Positions 34,858-46,819 of a DNA stretch of 49,478 nt are shown in pieces. The position numbers and the translations under genes were made by a program. This stretch comes from Chara braunii (lineage: Eukaryota; Streptophyta; Charophyceae; Charales; Characeae). The DNA is taken from assembly GCA_003427395.1 (NCBI GenBank), contig BFEA01000053.1:4232429-4281906 (forward strand), written 5' to 3'. The notes beneath the pieces are model-generated. The model was not told where the DNA came from. It worked only from the letters and a program-made list of their open reading frames with translations, and did not search any database. How positions within the stretch are numbered: position 1 is the stretch's first letter; each line of letters starts with the position of its first letter.

Positions 34858-36407
34858 ATGCTCCGACGCAGCAACCGCATCGCCTCACGTGACGGGCGGG
34901 CAGCCGCAGCAGAACAACAGCTACCTCTGCCCCACCCCTCTGAGATGGACAACCCCACGGTGGACAATGCCTCATTCGGCAGTCCACGCGAGGCATGCAG
35001 CTCGAACCCCCCGTCCCCACAGGCCCAGCAGGAGGGTTCCACTGCAACTTCGGCGGGAACCCTCGACGCTGCACCAGTCCGGTAGCAAGGAGAGACCATG
35101 ACGGCCTTACTGGCCCGCCTGGGCACTTACATGCAACAAGTCCAAGAGGAACAGCAACGTGAGGCGGCAGCCGAACAGGCACGTCTCAATGCCATTGCAC
35201 ACTCAGAAGAGCAACGGCGCCGGCAGCAAGTGGACGCAGCTGCCAATCATAACAAAGCTCGACGAGATGCCGCATTTGTCCTCATGCAGCAGGAAGCCGC
35301 TCATATCACCGCACTCCAAGCTTGGAATGTTGATCCTGCGGCAGCGACAGAACCAACAACATGATGTACCAAGTCATCCTCACTTGTAATTGGCAACAAG
35401 TGGAGCTGGCTCGGCAAGCGCGTACCATTACAAAGTATGAGGAGACTCTCAAGAGCCTCCACACCCGCCTTGACATGCTGGAGAAGGACGACATGCCGCA
35501 CAGGCACACGTCATCATCAAACATTGATCCACCGATCCACGAGTTGGAAGAACGATTGGATCATCTAGTCGAGCTTGTCGAAAATTTGAACAGTTTTCGA
35601 CAACCGACGACCATCAGCCAGCAAATATACGCTCTACAAGCGGATCTGCGTCAACGGCAGCAGCAACCAACTGGGACCTGCAACAACGTGACGCCGAAAC
35701 AATTCAAGATGTCGAAGTTCAGCATCGAGAGGTTTGATGACTACCACAAGGCGGACCCCATCAGTTGGTGGCAAGGGTTCACCAATGAGCTCTCCATCCA
35801 CCTGGTCCCGCCCAAGTCGAAAATCTCAGCACTTTACCTCTGCAGCACTGGTGCCAGCCAAGTGTGGCTCAACCACCTGGCTCAAACCGAAGGCGTCAAA
35901 GTCTCTAAGCTTCACACCAAGATCACTTGGGAGGCCATGACTGAGAAGTGGCAGAAACGCTTCATCGTCGACGACGCTCAGGGCCAAGGCGTGAACCGGA
36001 TTTTCAGCATGCATCAAGGCAGCCAGCCAACATGCGAATGGCTAACCGAGTGGCAGAAAATCGCGACGATTCCGAAGGCAGGCAGCCAGCAAGTCGCTGC
36101 TGTCCAAGGAAATGGACAAGAGAACGACCAGGCGATGACTCACGAGTCTAGTGAAGGAGATGGAGTCAACGCCCTTCTGCCATGACACAACAACAATAAC
36201 AACAACAACAAGGCGAAATCTGCGTCAACAACGGAAACTGGACAGCCGAACGAGCCATGGAAGAAGTTCAGCCTCACGGAAGAGCAATACAAACTCCGCC
36301 AGAGGTGGAACTGTTGCTACTGGTGCAACAGCACCAAGCACACGACGTCACAATGCCCCGACAAAGGCAAAGAAGATGTTTGTTCACGGCAAAGCTCGGG
36401 AAACTGA
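34858..36407 (+). pseudogene. Gag of the chromovirus
   Basis: The N-terminal part is Gln/Ala-rich and coiled-coil-like (34858-35364), split by TAG at 35083-35085. A frameshift near 35350-35360 leads into the frame starting 35361. That has a second coiled coil (ELEERLDHLVELVENLN), then the capsid: MSKFSIERFDDYHKADPISWW, LYLCSTGASQVWLNHL, WEAMTEKWQKRFIVDD and GVNRIFSMHQG. A single in-frame TGA at 36183-36185 separates it from the nucleocapsid, which has a CYWCNSTKHTTSQC zinc knuckle (CX2CX4HX4C, about 36312-36353) and ends at TGA 36405-36407. Gag would form the particle and bind RNA. Pol overlaps the gag end in another frame. Confidence 0.9.
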
Positions 36408-38520
36408 GCTCCGTGGGAAGTGAGGCGACTCCACTTCCCACTCCGCCGGGCATGGTTGCCTTGCAAACAACCTCCTCCACGTCCGGGGAACATGCGTATG
36501 TCGCTAGTCTTCACGAAGATTATGAAGACTATGTTGTCCAGCTGGTCCCGCCGTTGGACCAACCTCTCCACGTGCAAGAGTCATTTGCGTGTGCGACTTC
36601 ATCACCATCGCCAAGTGAACCAGCATCCTCGCCGACATCACTCAGGGACGTGTCGGTGTGGTCTAGACTTGAGGAACTCAACCCATTGACACCGGAGGAC
36701 TTCCAATGGTTGCCTCTTCCCCCATCTTGTTCCTTGCCGAAGCCGCATTGCAACGCCTTAATGGCGGAGCTACGCAACTACTTGCACGCTGCAGTACCAA
36801 CTCCGTTGATGGAAGACGGAGTAGCGGTTGTTGACCTTCGCGAGTACATTGCGAAGATTGACTGCGAGTACGCCACGCAACGGTACGACGACACCGACGC
36901 ACCGTTACTCTACATCCGCATTCAGATCGGGAAGGCGACCTGCAGCGCCTTGATTGATTGTGGAGCTACTCGCAACTACATCAGCGAGGATTTCATGACC
37001 CGCGCCGGCCTTGGGCCGTGCGTTCGAAGGAAATCGCAGCCTACGCAAGTCACGTTGGCCGACGGTCGTACGCACAAGTCCATCGACCGGTGCATTGACT
37101 CTGTCCCCATGTACTTCGCCCCGCTTGCACGCGAGGCCGTGTCCTTTGACATATTGGACACAAAGTTCGACATGATATTGGGCATGTCATGGCTGCGTAG
37201 CGAGGACCACCCGGTGAACTTCTACCACCGCGCCGTTCACGTTCGTGACCGGAATGGGGTACTTGTGCCATGTACGGTCCCCCCATCTCATCCTTCGATT
37301 GGTTGTCACGTGGTCTCCGCGGCGAGCATTCGCAACTCCATTGCACGGAACGACGTGGAGGAAATGGGCATTTGTTTCTTGCACACCCTCCCTCCTCCCG
37401 ACGAGCCAGCGGCGGAACAGCCACCGGATCCACACATTGTACAACTTCTTGACTCCTATGGCGACGTCTTTGAAACCCCCGCCGGAATCGTACCAAATCG
37501 GCCAATTCGTCACGAGATCATCCTCGAAGACTGGGTCGTACCTCCGCGCGGATGTATTTACCGCATGAGCGAGGAGGAACTCGAAGTGCTTCGAACGCAA
37601 CTCTATGACCTCATTGACAAGGGCTGGATTTGCCCTAGCTGCTCGCCCTACGGTGCACCTGTTTTCTTCGTTCGGAAGAAGAACAAGGAGTTGTGCTTAT
37701 GCATTGACTATCGTAAGCTTAATGCTCAAACCATTAAGAATACCGGCCCGCTTCCACGCATCGACGATCTTCTCGAACGCTTGGGTGGCGCCAAGTATTT
37801 CTCCAAGTTGGACCTCAAATCCGGTTACCACCAGCTCGAGATCCATCCAAGAGATAGGCACAAAACCGTGTTCAAGACACGGTATGGGCACTTTGAGTGG
37901 GTCATAATGCCATTCGGCCTCACGAATGCCCCGACCACCTTCCAAGCGGCAATGCCAACGGAGTTTCGCGACATGTTGGACCGGTTCGTGCTCATCTACC
38001 TCGATGACATCTTGGTGTATAGTCAAACTTTGGACGAGCACATCGTGCATCTACGTGCTGTTTTGGACAGGCTTCGTACGACCAAGTACAAGGCCAACGG
38101 AGCCAAGTGCGAGTTCGCACAGCAGGAGCTCGAGTACTTGGGCCACTTTGTGACGCCGCAAGGCATCAGTCCGCTTGCAGACAAGATCAAGGTCAGGATT
38201 GGCCGGAACCGACCAACACCATGGAGGTTCGCTCTTTCATGGGATTGGCCGGGTACTATGAACGCTTCATCGGAGGATACGCACGGATCGCCGCACCCTT
38301 GTCAAGATTGCAGTCTCCACAGGTGCCCTTCCACTTCACCGATGAAGTCCGCAGTTGGTTCCACAAATTGAAGACGGCGTTGCTCCTCGCTCTCGTCTTG
38401 AGTATCTACGATCCCACCTTGCCTACGAGAGTGACTACGGACGCTTCCGGCTACGGCATGGGTGCAGTTTTGGAACAACACGACGGAGGAGATTGGCATC
38501 CGGTTGAGAACTTCAGCTAA
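36257..38520 (+). pseudogene. Pol part 1: protease, reverse transcriptase, RNase H start
   Basis: A 704-codon frame (36257-38371) carries an aspartic protease with ALIDCGATRNYIS (catalytic D234; DCG instead of DS/TG) and MILGMSWL. The RT follows: [76 protein letters not shown] and YLDDILVYS (D583, D584), then YLGHFVTPQGI. The position usually Arg in 'LRxCIDYR' is Cys. An indel at about 38192 changes frame; the following frame holds DWPEPTN, RSFMGLAGYYERF and the RNase H start VTTDASGYGMGAVL, ending at TAA 38518-38520 where Lys is expected. Only that indel and that stop separate it from a full pol. Confidence 0.95.
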
Positions 38521-40377
38521 AAGGTGCCCCCCATCAACTCAGTTGATGATGCGCGGAAGAAGGAGTTGCTTGCGTTCATCACGGTACTCAAGCGTTGGCG
38601 ACACTTCCTCCTCGGGCGTCGTAGGTTCACTTGGGTGAAGGATAATAACCCATTGACCTACTACAAGACGCAGGACACGGTGAGCAACACGATTGCCCGA
38701 TGGATGTACTTCATCGATCAGTTCGACTTCACACCGAAACATATCCCGGGCCTCTCCAACCGAGCCGCGGATGCTTTCTCGCGAAGATCAGATCTTTGCG
38801 CAGTGACTCACCACGCGTTCAGTTTCGACGAAGCCCTGCATCAGCATTCTGTGCGAGCATACAAGTCCGATCCGGAATACGCCACGCTCTACACGCAACT
38901 ATCCTCGGATCACCCGCCGGCCAGTCACTATCGCGTCGTCGATGGCTGCTTGCTTCTTCACGCACGCGGCAAGGACTTACTATGCGTCCCACACGACCGT
39001 CGCTTACGAACTCGTCTCCTCGGCGAGTACCACGACTCGAGACTCACCGGCCACCTCGGAGTCAACCGTACGATCGCAAGACTTCGACAACGATTCTGGT
39101 GGCCCGACCTCATTACCGACGTCACTCGGTATTGCGACTCTTGCGAAGTTTGCCGACAAAGCAACCCCCACAATCGCAACCCCTACGGTGAGTTATGCCT
39201 GTCGCCTATTCCACGGGAACCCGGCCTCTCCATTGCCATGGACGTCACTGGCCCGTTCCCCCGAGACCGCTTCGGGCACGACGACATTCTCACGGTTGTT
39301 GACCGTTTGAGCAAGTACGCACGATTTCTTCCTTGCAAGTACCACGCCACGGCTCCGGAACTTGCACGCCTCTTACACACCGGCTGGATTTGCAGCCACG
39401 GCGTTCCGGAAGATATCGTCAGCGACCGCTACACTCAGTTCATGTCGGCATTTTGGACCTCTCTCATGAAAGAGTCCGGCACCGAGATGAAACCAAATTC
39501 GGCTCGGCATCCGCAAACGGACGGGCAGACGGAGCGGGCACATCAAACCGCTCAAGTAATGCTTCTCACACTCATCCGTACGGATCAGAAGGATTGGATG
39601 GATCACCTCCCCGACATCGAATTCGCCTACAACACCTCGGTGCACCCGGCGATCGGCGTGACTCCATTCGAGTTACACCACGGTGGCCTGAAGGGCCGCA
39701 TCTTCGATGATCTTCCTTTTCCAAGGACTGCCGACATTGACGCTGCTTGTTCTCCCGCCTCCGTTCGGAAGTATAGGGACTTGCTGGCTAATGCCCGCGC
39801 CAACATGCAAAAGGCTCAAGTCCACATGCAACAGCAAGCTAACAGGCGTCGCGTGCCATGCCCCATCCGCGCCGGCGACCTTGTTTGGGTCTCCACGGAA
39901 GAGTTTGCCCTCGAGCAGGATGTATCCCGCAAGCTACTTCCAAAGTGGTTTGGACCATGGCCCGTCACATCAGCCGCGGGTGATGAGCCCGATGGCCNTT
40001 CATTTGTNATCGAAATNCNGCCGCACCTCACGGTGCACNCGNTTTTCCACNCCTCCAAGCTGGCCACATATACACCAGCCAAGAGCGACGACTTCCCGGG
40101 ACGATGATCACAGGACTCTCCTTCCATGGATGGTCATCAGGAAGTCGACCGCGTCATCACGCGTCGCAAGCAGGACAACAAGCCTATGCAGTACAAAGTC
40201 ACATTCAAGTGGTGCGACCCCGATGACACTCGATGGATTTCCCGGGCAGCTTTGCGAGCCTCCGCTCCTGACANCTATGCTCANTATGAGAAGAAACGGC
40301 TAGNGACGNAAGNTGCACAACNTCCCACCCNGACTTCAGTCCCTCCNTCCNCCAGANAGCTTCNCCCTCGCAGGTAA
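38521..40377 (+). pseudogene. Pol part 2: RNase H end, integrase, chromodomain
   Basis: This continues the same frame after the TAA. RNase H reads ELLAFITVLKRWRHFLLG and ARWMYFIDQFDFTPKHIPG. Counting from 38524, the integrase zinc region has H170, H177, C207 and C210. The catalytic core has D240 (AMDVTGPFP), D301 (IVSDRYTQF) and E337 (DGQTERAHQ), a perfect DD35E spacing. Then come FAYNTSVHPAIGVTPFELHHG, RAGDLVWVSTEEF and KLLPKWFGPWPV. A TGA at 40105-40107 precedes a chromodomain (EVDRVITRRK, YKVTFKWCDPDDTRWI) that would tether integration to histone marks. Scattered single Ns begin at 39998. Confidence 0.95.
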
Positions 40378-40389
40378 GCTCGGTCTTTC

Positions 40390-40402
40390 AAGGAGGGGGG
40401 AG
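40390..40402 (+). other. Polypurine tract
   Basis: AAGGAGGGGGGAG directly precedes the 3' LTR and would prime plus-strand synthesis. Confidence 0.9.
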
Positions 40403-40976
40403 TGTGGCATACTCCTTACCACACGGGCCCAGCAGAGCCCGACCTGGTAGACTAAGGGTCCGTAGGGGTAGGGCCTGTTTCAGGCCCTGTGTCGTTTCGG
40501 CCTCCAGCCTGAAAACGACGGGCCATTTTCAGGCCCTCGCAAGATCGACCTACCCTGAAACTCAGGCACCAGACCGGNGTTTNAGCTCANGCCTTTAAGG
40601 CCTATTTTGTGGAGCGTCAACCCCAGGGTCTGGCACGTTTTGGCATAGGCACGAGCAGCCTCGCGGACGGGCCAGCACTATATAATGCTGACCCGCGTTG
40701 TAGGCTGCAGGTAGTTGACAGGCACTTCACGTGCAGAAGGCAGGAGGCAGTCTTCAAGATCTGGCAGCGGCACGCAGGAGGAGTAGCGATAATAGTAGTC
40801 TTCAGCGTTGGGCGCTAGTAGGAGCTTAGAGAGAGAGAGAGAGAGGGGGAGGGAGATGGTTGGCGGAGGCCAGGGAGACTCACCTGCGGCGCCATAGCTC
40901 CAGCTTCGTCTTCGACATACCTGCAGCCAGGCGCCACCTTTCCAGGTTAGTACCGGACTACGAGAGAGATCAGAGG

Positions 40977-41028
<52 letters not shown>

Positions 41029-41286
41029 ATTGGGATTTGACGACATTTGGGTTCAGACTCAGCATCGGGATTCAGACCTTTGGCGAGGGATTATTTGGGA
41101 CTGTATCGAAGACTTGGTGNGTGAGCGTCAGCCCCTTCACACCATGAAATGATGATGATGTATGTTTGGTCTGCATGGCAGCTTGATTGATCGGATCAGT
41201 GGTATTTGAGCCTTCCGCTGTGCTATCTTGTATCTGGCGAGAAAGATCGGTTCTTGGTCTAGTCTGCACCGTGATGGTATGCAATA
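40403..41286 (+). mobile_element. 3' LTR of the chromovirus
   Basis: 884 bp start TGTGGCATAC and end GTATGCAATA (terminal C changed to T). TATATAA lies at 40679-40685. GA microsatellites lie at 40828-40846 and 40979-41022. One N at 41120 marks the place of the 145-N run in the 5' LTR. Confidence 0.95.
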
Positions 41287-41290
41287 CAAG

Positions 41291-41362
41291 GCTCGAAGAG
41301 GTGTTCAAGGCGCTCAAGGGTTCCTATCACAATGGCTCCAACCCATGGGCCTGCACTTTGTG
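41291..41362 (+). pseudogene. Group II intron-type reverse transcriptase, 3' piece
   Basis: This continues the frame broken at 33327: ARRGVQGAQGFLSQWLQPMGL, the helix after the catalytic YADD motif in group II intron RTs. Similarity fades after about 41360, just before the convergent end of rps7. Confidence 0.65.
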
Positions 41363-41376
41363 CCTTGTGTACATTG

Positions 41377-41806
41377 TTACCACCAACGATAATGAGAAAA
41401 GCTACGATTTGATTCAACTAATTTATGAAGATCATCTTCTTTTTTTTTCTAGCAAATCCCTGTTTTTCGAAGCATCTTGTATTTCAGCAGATTGATCTAA
41501 ACTTATGTTTCTTTTGTCAAAGGTCGTCTCCACAAGGCGCCTTCAAGAATCCACCGAAGATCTAAGGTTTCTTGATGACTCTTTGGTATAATGGATGGGA
41601 CTAATTGGGTGGTTTCGAAAATTCTGACTTTTCTTACTTCTAAAATAGGTTTGACATTTTTAATCGCATTAACAAAATGCATGATTACTTTCATAGACAA
41701 GTTCTCATTAGCTAAACAATAGAAAGTATTATAAACAATAGCACGAGATTTTATTTTTTTCCCATGAATCATACAAATGTTGATAATTTTGTGTAGTCAC
41801 TACGGG
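41377..41806 (-). pseudogene. rps7: Mitochondrial-type ribosomal protein S7 (nuclear copy)
   Basis: The minus strand reads LHKIINICMIHGKKIKSRAIV, YNTFYCL, FVNAIKNVKPILEV and LRWILEGALWRR, then a stop at about 41503. After a frameshift it reads KRNISLDQSAEIQDASKN and, after another slip in an A-run near 41447, LVESNRSFSHYRWW followed by TAA (41377-41379). The GK..RAIVY, NVKP..EV, RWILE and terminal SF.H.RWW blocks are those of plant mitochondrial S7, a small-subunit protein at the 16S 3' domain. Three frames are needed, so it is a decaying nuclear insertion of mitochondrial DNA rather than a working gene. Confidence 0.85.
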
Positions 41807-42894
41807 AGAAGGATTCCATTTCTTAGCACATGATGTTCTCCACCTTGGCAAAGGCTCGAAGAGCTTCGCGCTGGAATCCCATTGGCTCGTCAACAGAGTT
41901 GCTCCGTCCAAGAAATCATAGGAAACACTTCTTCCACAAACTCGTTTTGTAATACAATGTCCCAAAGGTTCTGCTGTACACTGACTCATCAGTGCTTTGG
42001 TTCTGTTGATTTGAGGTTGGGGAAACTAACAAGTTTTCGGAATGCTCACGAGAAGTATGGGATATGTTTGGTGTGTATTTTTCCAGCCATCCTGATTTAC
42101 GTCGTATATTAACGAATTATGGTTTTGAGGGTCACCCGTTACGAAAAGATCCGCATGCCCGATCCGTGCGCCACCCGTAAAAGCCTTCACCCGGACCCAC
42201 CCGCACCCACAAGAAAATTATTACGAGTGGCGCCTGGGACTTTATTTATTTTCACCCGCACCCGTTGATGCCAACCTTACATTTACATACGACAAGTCGA
42301 TGAGGTGACGGTGTGAAGAAACAATACCAGGTGATTGTGCCAAAAAACAACCTCAAGTGCCAAGATTTAAATCGAGGAGTGAACCTCGCCACCTCATCTG
42401 GGTAGGTTCGTTCCACGTTTTTTTAATAGGAGCAAAATCTCCCAATAGCCCATCTAGCAGTGGCACAATGCGACATTTTTGAAGGTGGGTCCCAATACAC
42501 CATTGGCGGGATTGCAATGTTTTTTTTGGGGAGGAGGGCCGAAACGGCTATTTTTGCCCGCCAATGTTTGGTGCATTTTCCCCTACACTCACGGGTTGTG
42601 TTAGGGGGAGGGGGGACCTTGCGGTCATCCTGGGTCAACGGATTAGGTGATCGCGGCCAGAGATTCACCCAGCTGCCACCCACCTATTGGAGTGACCCGG
42701 GCCTTAATTGACCCACCCATCACCCATCCAGACGAGCTAACTTTACCCACCCTTCCCCCACCCCGGCCAACTTATCTACACCCACACCTGACCCAACGCC
42801 TTGTGGGTGTTGGTGGGTGCGGGTGGGTGCGTGTCTGGGTACGCGTTGCTCATCTATGGGATAGGTTAAGCGGGGGGGCTTGGGTTGAACATGA

Positions 42895-42897
<3 letters not shown>
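41807..42897. other. Unassigned; possibly more mitochondrial DNA, then ACCC-rich DNA
   Basis: 41807-42110 may continue the mitochondrial insertion; a minus-strand open frame (41729-41989) has no motif I recognise. 42120-42260 and 42660-42840 are rich in CACCCG/GGGTG words. No gene assigned. Confidence 0.35.

Positions 42898-42948
<51 letters not shown>
42898..42948. repeat. (CT)n microsatellite
   Basis: About 50 bp of uninterrupted CT. Confidence 0.97.
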
Positions 42949-42952
<4 letters not shown>

Positions 42953-43911
42953 ATTCTTTCCTCTACCTTCAATTTCTAAGATCGTACTAGACCCCTCTTC
43001 CCTTTTTCATCTCGATATTGAACTAACCCATTCCCACTCGCTTGTCAAATTGCCAGGGAACAAACAGTGAAAGAATTTTGATCTCACTTGGTGGAAAAAG
43101 AGGGCAAGGGGAGGGCAGCCAGTCCCTTGTGACACCAATAGGAAAAGCAAAGATTGCAGAGAAAGAGAAAAAGGAGGTCAGTGGACTCTACCAACACTTT
43201 GACTTCATTGGAAGAACAAAGATGGAATGAGAAAGGAAGGAGCAATAGTCATAAGAAACGGAGAAAGAAAATGAACTAAAGAGAGGATAGGCATGGGGAA
43301 GGGGTATGTGTTGACCCCGACGGGGTTTGTGTTTGTCCTTGATTGTGCTGAGTATGCAGGTAAGTAAGAAAGCAAGGATGTCTTTTGCAGAGATTGGATG
43401 CTCGGCGAAGCTGAATAGCTAAAGAGAGAATGATTGGAGAGGCGGGTTGTGAACGGAACTCTTGCTTTGGATGATCCAATTCCCTTACACCTGAAGTGCA
43501 GTCTCGCTTGTTTGAGTCACGGGAGTTGGAGAAGGAAGTTTGTTGTGTGAATGGATGTATGAGGGACGGGTAGAGTCCTGAGAATGTATGGGCAGGGCCA
43601 TTGAAAGACTCAGGGCCGTATACGCGAAAAGGATAGCAAGGCTCAATGAGGTGAGGTTTTATGCATCTTGCACAAACGGTAAGAGAATTTATGGACGACA
43701 TGCCGGCTTCGGGGAGCCGACAAGCCGCGAAGCGAACCCGAATGAAGGAGGTGCTCCTCCCGACAGGACAAGCGAAAAAAATGAGGGCAAAAAGTGGGAA
43801 ACAAAGGGCACTCTGGTGAGGTGAGAGAGGTCGCTTTTTTGGATCGGCCTGCATAAACCTAAGCGTGAGTCCCTTGCCTCAACGAAGCCCACCAGACCAA
43901 GCGCGATGGGA
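42949..43911. other. No recognised feature
   Basis: Several short frames occur on both strands, but none shows family motifs. Confidence 0.35.
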
Positions 43912-44976
43912 TGGATGAACGCTCCAAGGAGGATGCTCGGTGTTGCGAAGGAAGGACTTTCAACGAACTCCCTAAACTGCTCGAGTACTGGAAGGAGCAT
44001 TTGCATATGAAAATAATCGGGGAATCAAGAATAAACTCTTGCATAGACTCGCGAGACTACCCACCCTAGCGCGAGGGCTGAGCTACATCCCCCAATGTCA
44101 AAGCTCTCTCGCTCAATGGCCCATCCCCATCCATCTCATAGCACTAGGTGGTGATGACCTTGAGACGAAACCCCCCATGCCCTTGATATGTGCATGGGTG
44201 GGGCTGGTCCAACTAAGACCCCACGAGGGGTCGACGAGGCTCGAAAGTCTATTAGAGTGAGGCCCTACAATGACCATAGCATCTTGTTTTTTTTAGATTT
44301 TCAAGAAAAATGAAGGCATTTTGTAATCGTTTCATCCTAGGGTGAACTGTCACAAAATGTTCCTACAACAGGTGTTTCCCTCTCCCCTAGGTGACCGTTC
44401 TTGTCTGTTTGTGAGCTGGCAGCTTCTAGAAGCTTTAGATTTGGATGAACGCTCCAAGGAGGATGCTCGGTGTTGCAAAGGAAGGACTTTCAACGAACTC
44501 CTTAAACTGCTCGAGTACTGGAAGGAGCATTTGCATATGAACATAATCGGGGAATCAAGAATAAACTCTTGCATAGACTCGCGAGACTACCCACCCTAGC
44601 GCGAGGGTTGAGCTACATCCCCCAATGTCAAAGCTCTCTTGCTCAATGGCCCATCCCCATCCATCTCATAGCACTAGGTGGTGATGACCTTGAGACGAAA
44701 CGCCCCATGCCCTTGATATGTGCATGGGTGGGGCTGGTCCAACTAAGACCCCACGAGGGGTCGACGAGGCTCGAAAGTCTATCAGAGTGAGGCCCTACAA
44801 TGACCATAGTATCTTGTTTTTTTTAGATTTTCAAGGAAAATGAAGGCATTTTGTAATCGTTTCATCCTAGGTTGAACTGTCACAAAATGTTCCTACAACA
44901 GGTGTTTCCCTCTCCCCTAGGTGACCGTTCTTGTCTGTTTGTGAGTTGGCAGCTTCAAGAAGCTTTAGATTTGGAT
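43912..44976. repeat. 530-bp tandem duplication
   Basis: GGATGAACGCTCCAAGG occurs at 43913 and 44443, exactly 530 bp apart. Both copies run to AGCTTTAGATTTGGAT. I count about a dozen substitutions and no indels, so roughly 98% identity. A diverged trace of the unit's end (GTCACAAGATGT..CATGTGTTTTCC) follows near 45040. Confidence 0.97.
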
Positions 44977-46509
44977 TTATGTACTTGAACCCTCCCATGT
45001 CCATGCCTTTGTGCTCAATTCATCCCATGCCGAATCGAGTCACAAGATGTATCAAAAACATGTGTTTTCCTTGCCTTCCAAATCTTTGTTTTTTCCTGTT
45101 TTAGCCCCAACTGCATCTAGACTAGATGTAGGCCTGCATTATGCTCCTATACCTCCTTTTTGGCAAGGGTTTGCGGCCATGATGTTGCGGCTTGCCCTTT
45201 TTCAACTCACACTCTCCCACCTCTGCCATTCTTCCTCTAGGCCCTTTTCTCTCCACCTTTGCTGGTCGTTTTATCTCGGATCGCACTAGAACCACGTTTT
45301 TCAGGTTCACTGCACCTGGGCCTTCCAAAATTAAACTCTTTGTGGTCCGTTGCAACCCCTCGGAGCCCCTTCTCAAGTTCAAGGCCTAAAAACCTTGAAA
45401 TCGAGTCTTTTCCACCCTTACCGTAACCTCTTTTATTTCGGAACTCAAGTGGTTACCATTTTCCAGGTTCATTGTTTTTGGGCACTAGTATGGTTAGTGC
45501 CTAGCAGCCCGTTTGCACCCCTCGGGTTCTCATTCCTTATTAACCTTGTCTCATTGGCCTTAGGTCTTGCACATGCTGCACTTGGGCGGCCACTAGGCCA
45601 CAAGCTAGGATTCCTTCTCCGGTAACACCAAGGCACCATTTTCTTTGGTGTCGTCGGGACCTGTTAGCTGTGCCACCATATCCTTGTGCTGTTCCACCTA
45701 ACGACTCTCCTTTCTCAAGAAGGAAGGCTGCCTTAGTATTTGTGTCATGTCTCCTGTCCGTTCACTTGTTGTCGTAGTTGGGCCACCTCACCCTGTCGTC
45801 ATCGTGGTATTGCGACGTCAACGACCGTCAACCCCCGTACGGGGTTCCCGCGGACGACACAACCGTTTTGGCTTGCTTATTTTCTTTGCCTTTTTCTCCC
45901 CGTGACTCTTGGTCGTGGTATCCTTCATGCGTCGTGTGGCCGTCAACACCGCTTTTATCCACTTTGCCACGTCCGCAAGTCCTTGGTGGTGTCGGCTTAC
46001 TTCAAAACAATAATTTTTTTGGCAATCGATCTTCGTTCCCTCTGCATTTTTATTATGCCATGGGCGATGATATTTGGAGCGTTCTTGCCTCAGAACGAAG
46101 TAGTTCTGCCCATGTTTGCCCATCCTTTCCCTATTTCCCGGGATTACGGGAAAGCCCGTTTTTTTTCGTTTTTAACGCCGGAATCCTCTCAAACTACTCT
46201 CTCCGTCATTGACTCATCCCTTTGTCATTCCTTGCGCCATCGCAGCCCTTTTTATTGTCGTTCTTGCTTGTTTTTGTATCCCATCGGTCCCGATTCCTGT
46301 CTTGGGATCGTTGGTCCCGGACTCTCGGCGTTCCCGTTCTTACTGCCCATCTAGCCTTTCCATTTCCTTTTGTCCTCTTCCTTTGTTGTGCACATTCTAG
46401 TCATATACTTTGCCTCCAGCGTCGGGACTCGATTCGAGAACCAAGGGTTGCGACAACGACATTGTACTCTCTCACGAATTTGCACTTCGAAATTGGCCTG
46501 ATCGTAACA
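44977..46509. other. Unassigned, ending in an LTR-like terminus
   Basis: The last about 40 bp (CGAATTTGCACTTCGAAATT...GATCGTAACA, end 46509) match the end of the LTR at 1-1059, so part of this stretch is likely an LTR of that family. Its start was not found. No coding region recognised. Confidence 0.45.
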
Positions 46510-46689
46510 TAATTAAAAAAAAAAAAAGATCAAATGGTTGCAGGCTGCAATGGCCGGGAGGAACCGGTCGTGTGCCACTCTAGTAGCGTAGCTTATAGAT
46601 AATCAAAATAAACATGTTTGCAGAAATTTTACACCGTGAAAATCTCGAATGTGTACACCTACTTTTGGATTATGACCAATGACTCTGTT

Positions 46690-46790
46690 GAGTCTGCTAT
46701 CATGTTTGCACTTGCGGGATGAGTATTCTTGGACCTAGGCTACTAGAGTGACCTAGGACCACTTGCCCGACATGGGCCAAAAAACTAAAA
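46690..46790 (-). repeat. Dispersed repeat, reverse fragment
   Basis: The reverse complement carries TTTTTTGGCCC, GTCGGGCAAGTGG and CACTCTAGTAGCCTAGG, matching 31264-31340. A shorter plus-strand trace lies at 46545-46600. Confidence 0.65.
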
Positions 46791-46819
46791 ACAATAAAAA
46801 CATATGTTTTCTGCATTAA

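Larger units (their letters stand above)
33328..41286 (+). mobile_element. Near-complete Ty3/gypsy chromovirus, 7.96 kb
   Basis: The element has 5' LTR, primer-binding site, gag, protease, RT, RNase H, integrase, chromodomain, polypurine tract and 3' LTR in the Ty3/gypsy order. The target duplication is CAAG (33324-33327 and 41287-41290). Joining the flanks restores the frame of the group II-type RT (HK-ARRGVQGAQ). LTR termini are TGTGGCATAC...GTATGCAACA, an inverted repeat with one mismatch; the 3' copy ends GTATGCAATA. By eye the LTRs differ at roughly 4% of the first 210 bases. About five stops or frameshifts inactivate the proteins. Confidence 0.95.

Noticed and set aside
43588-43824. Frame with GKRIYGRHAGFGEPTSREAN, considered as organelle-derived
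   Set aside because: I could not match it to any specific organelle gene, so no call was made.
45740-46354. A 204-codon plus-strand frame
   Set aside because: Cys/Phe/Pro-rich and overlapped by another long frame; it ends in DNA with an LTR-like terminus and has no domain I recognise.
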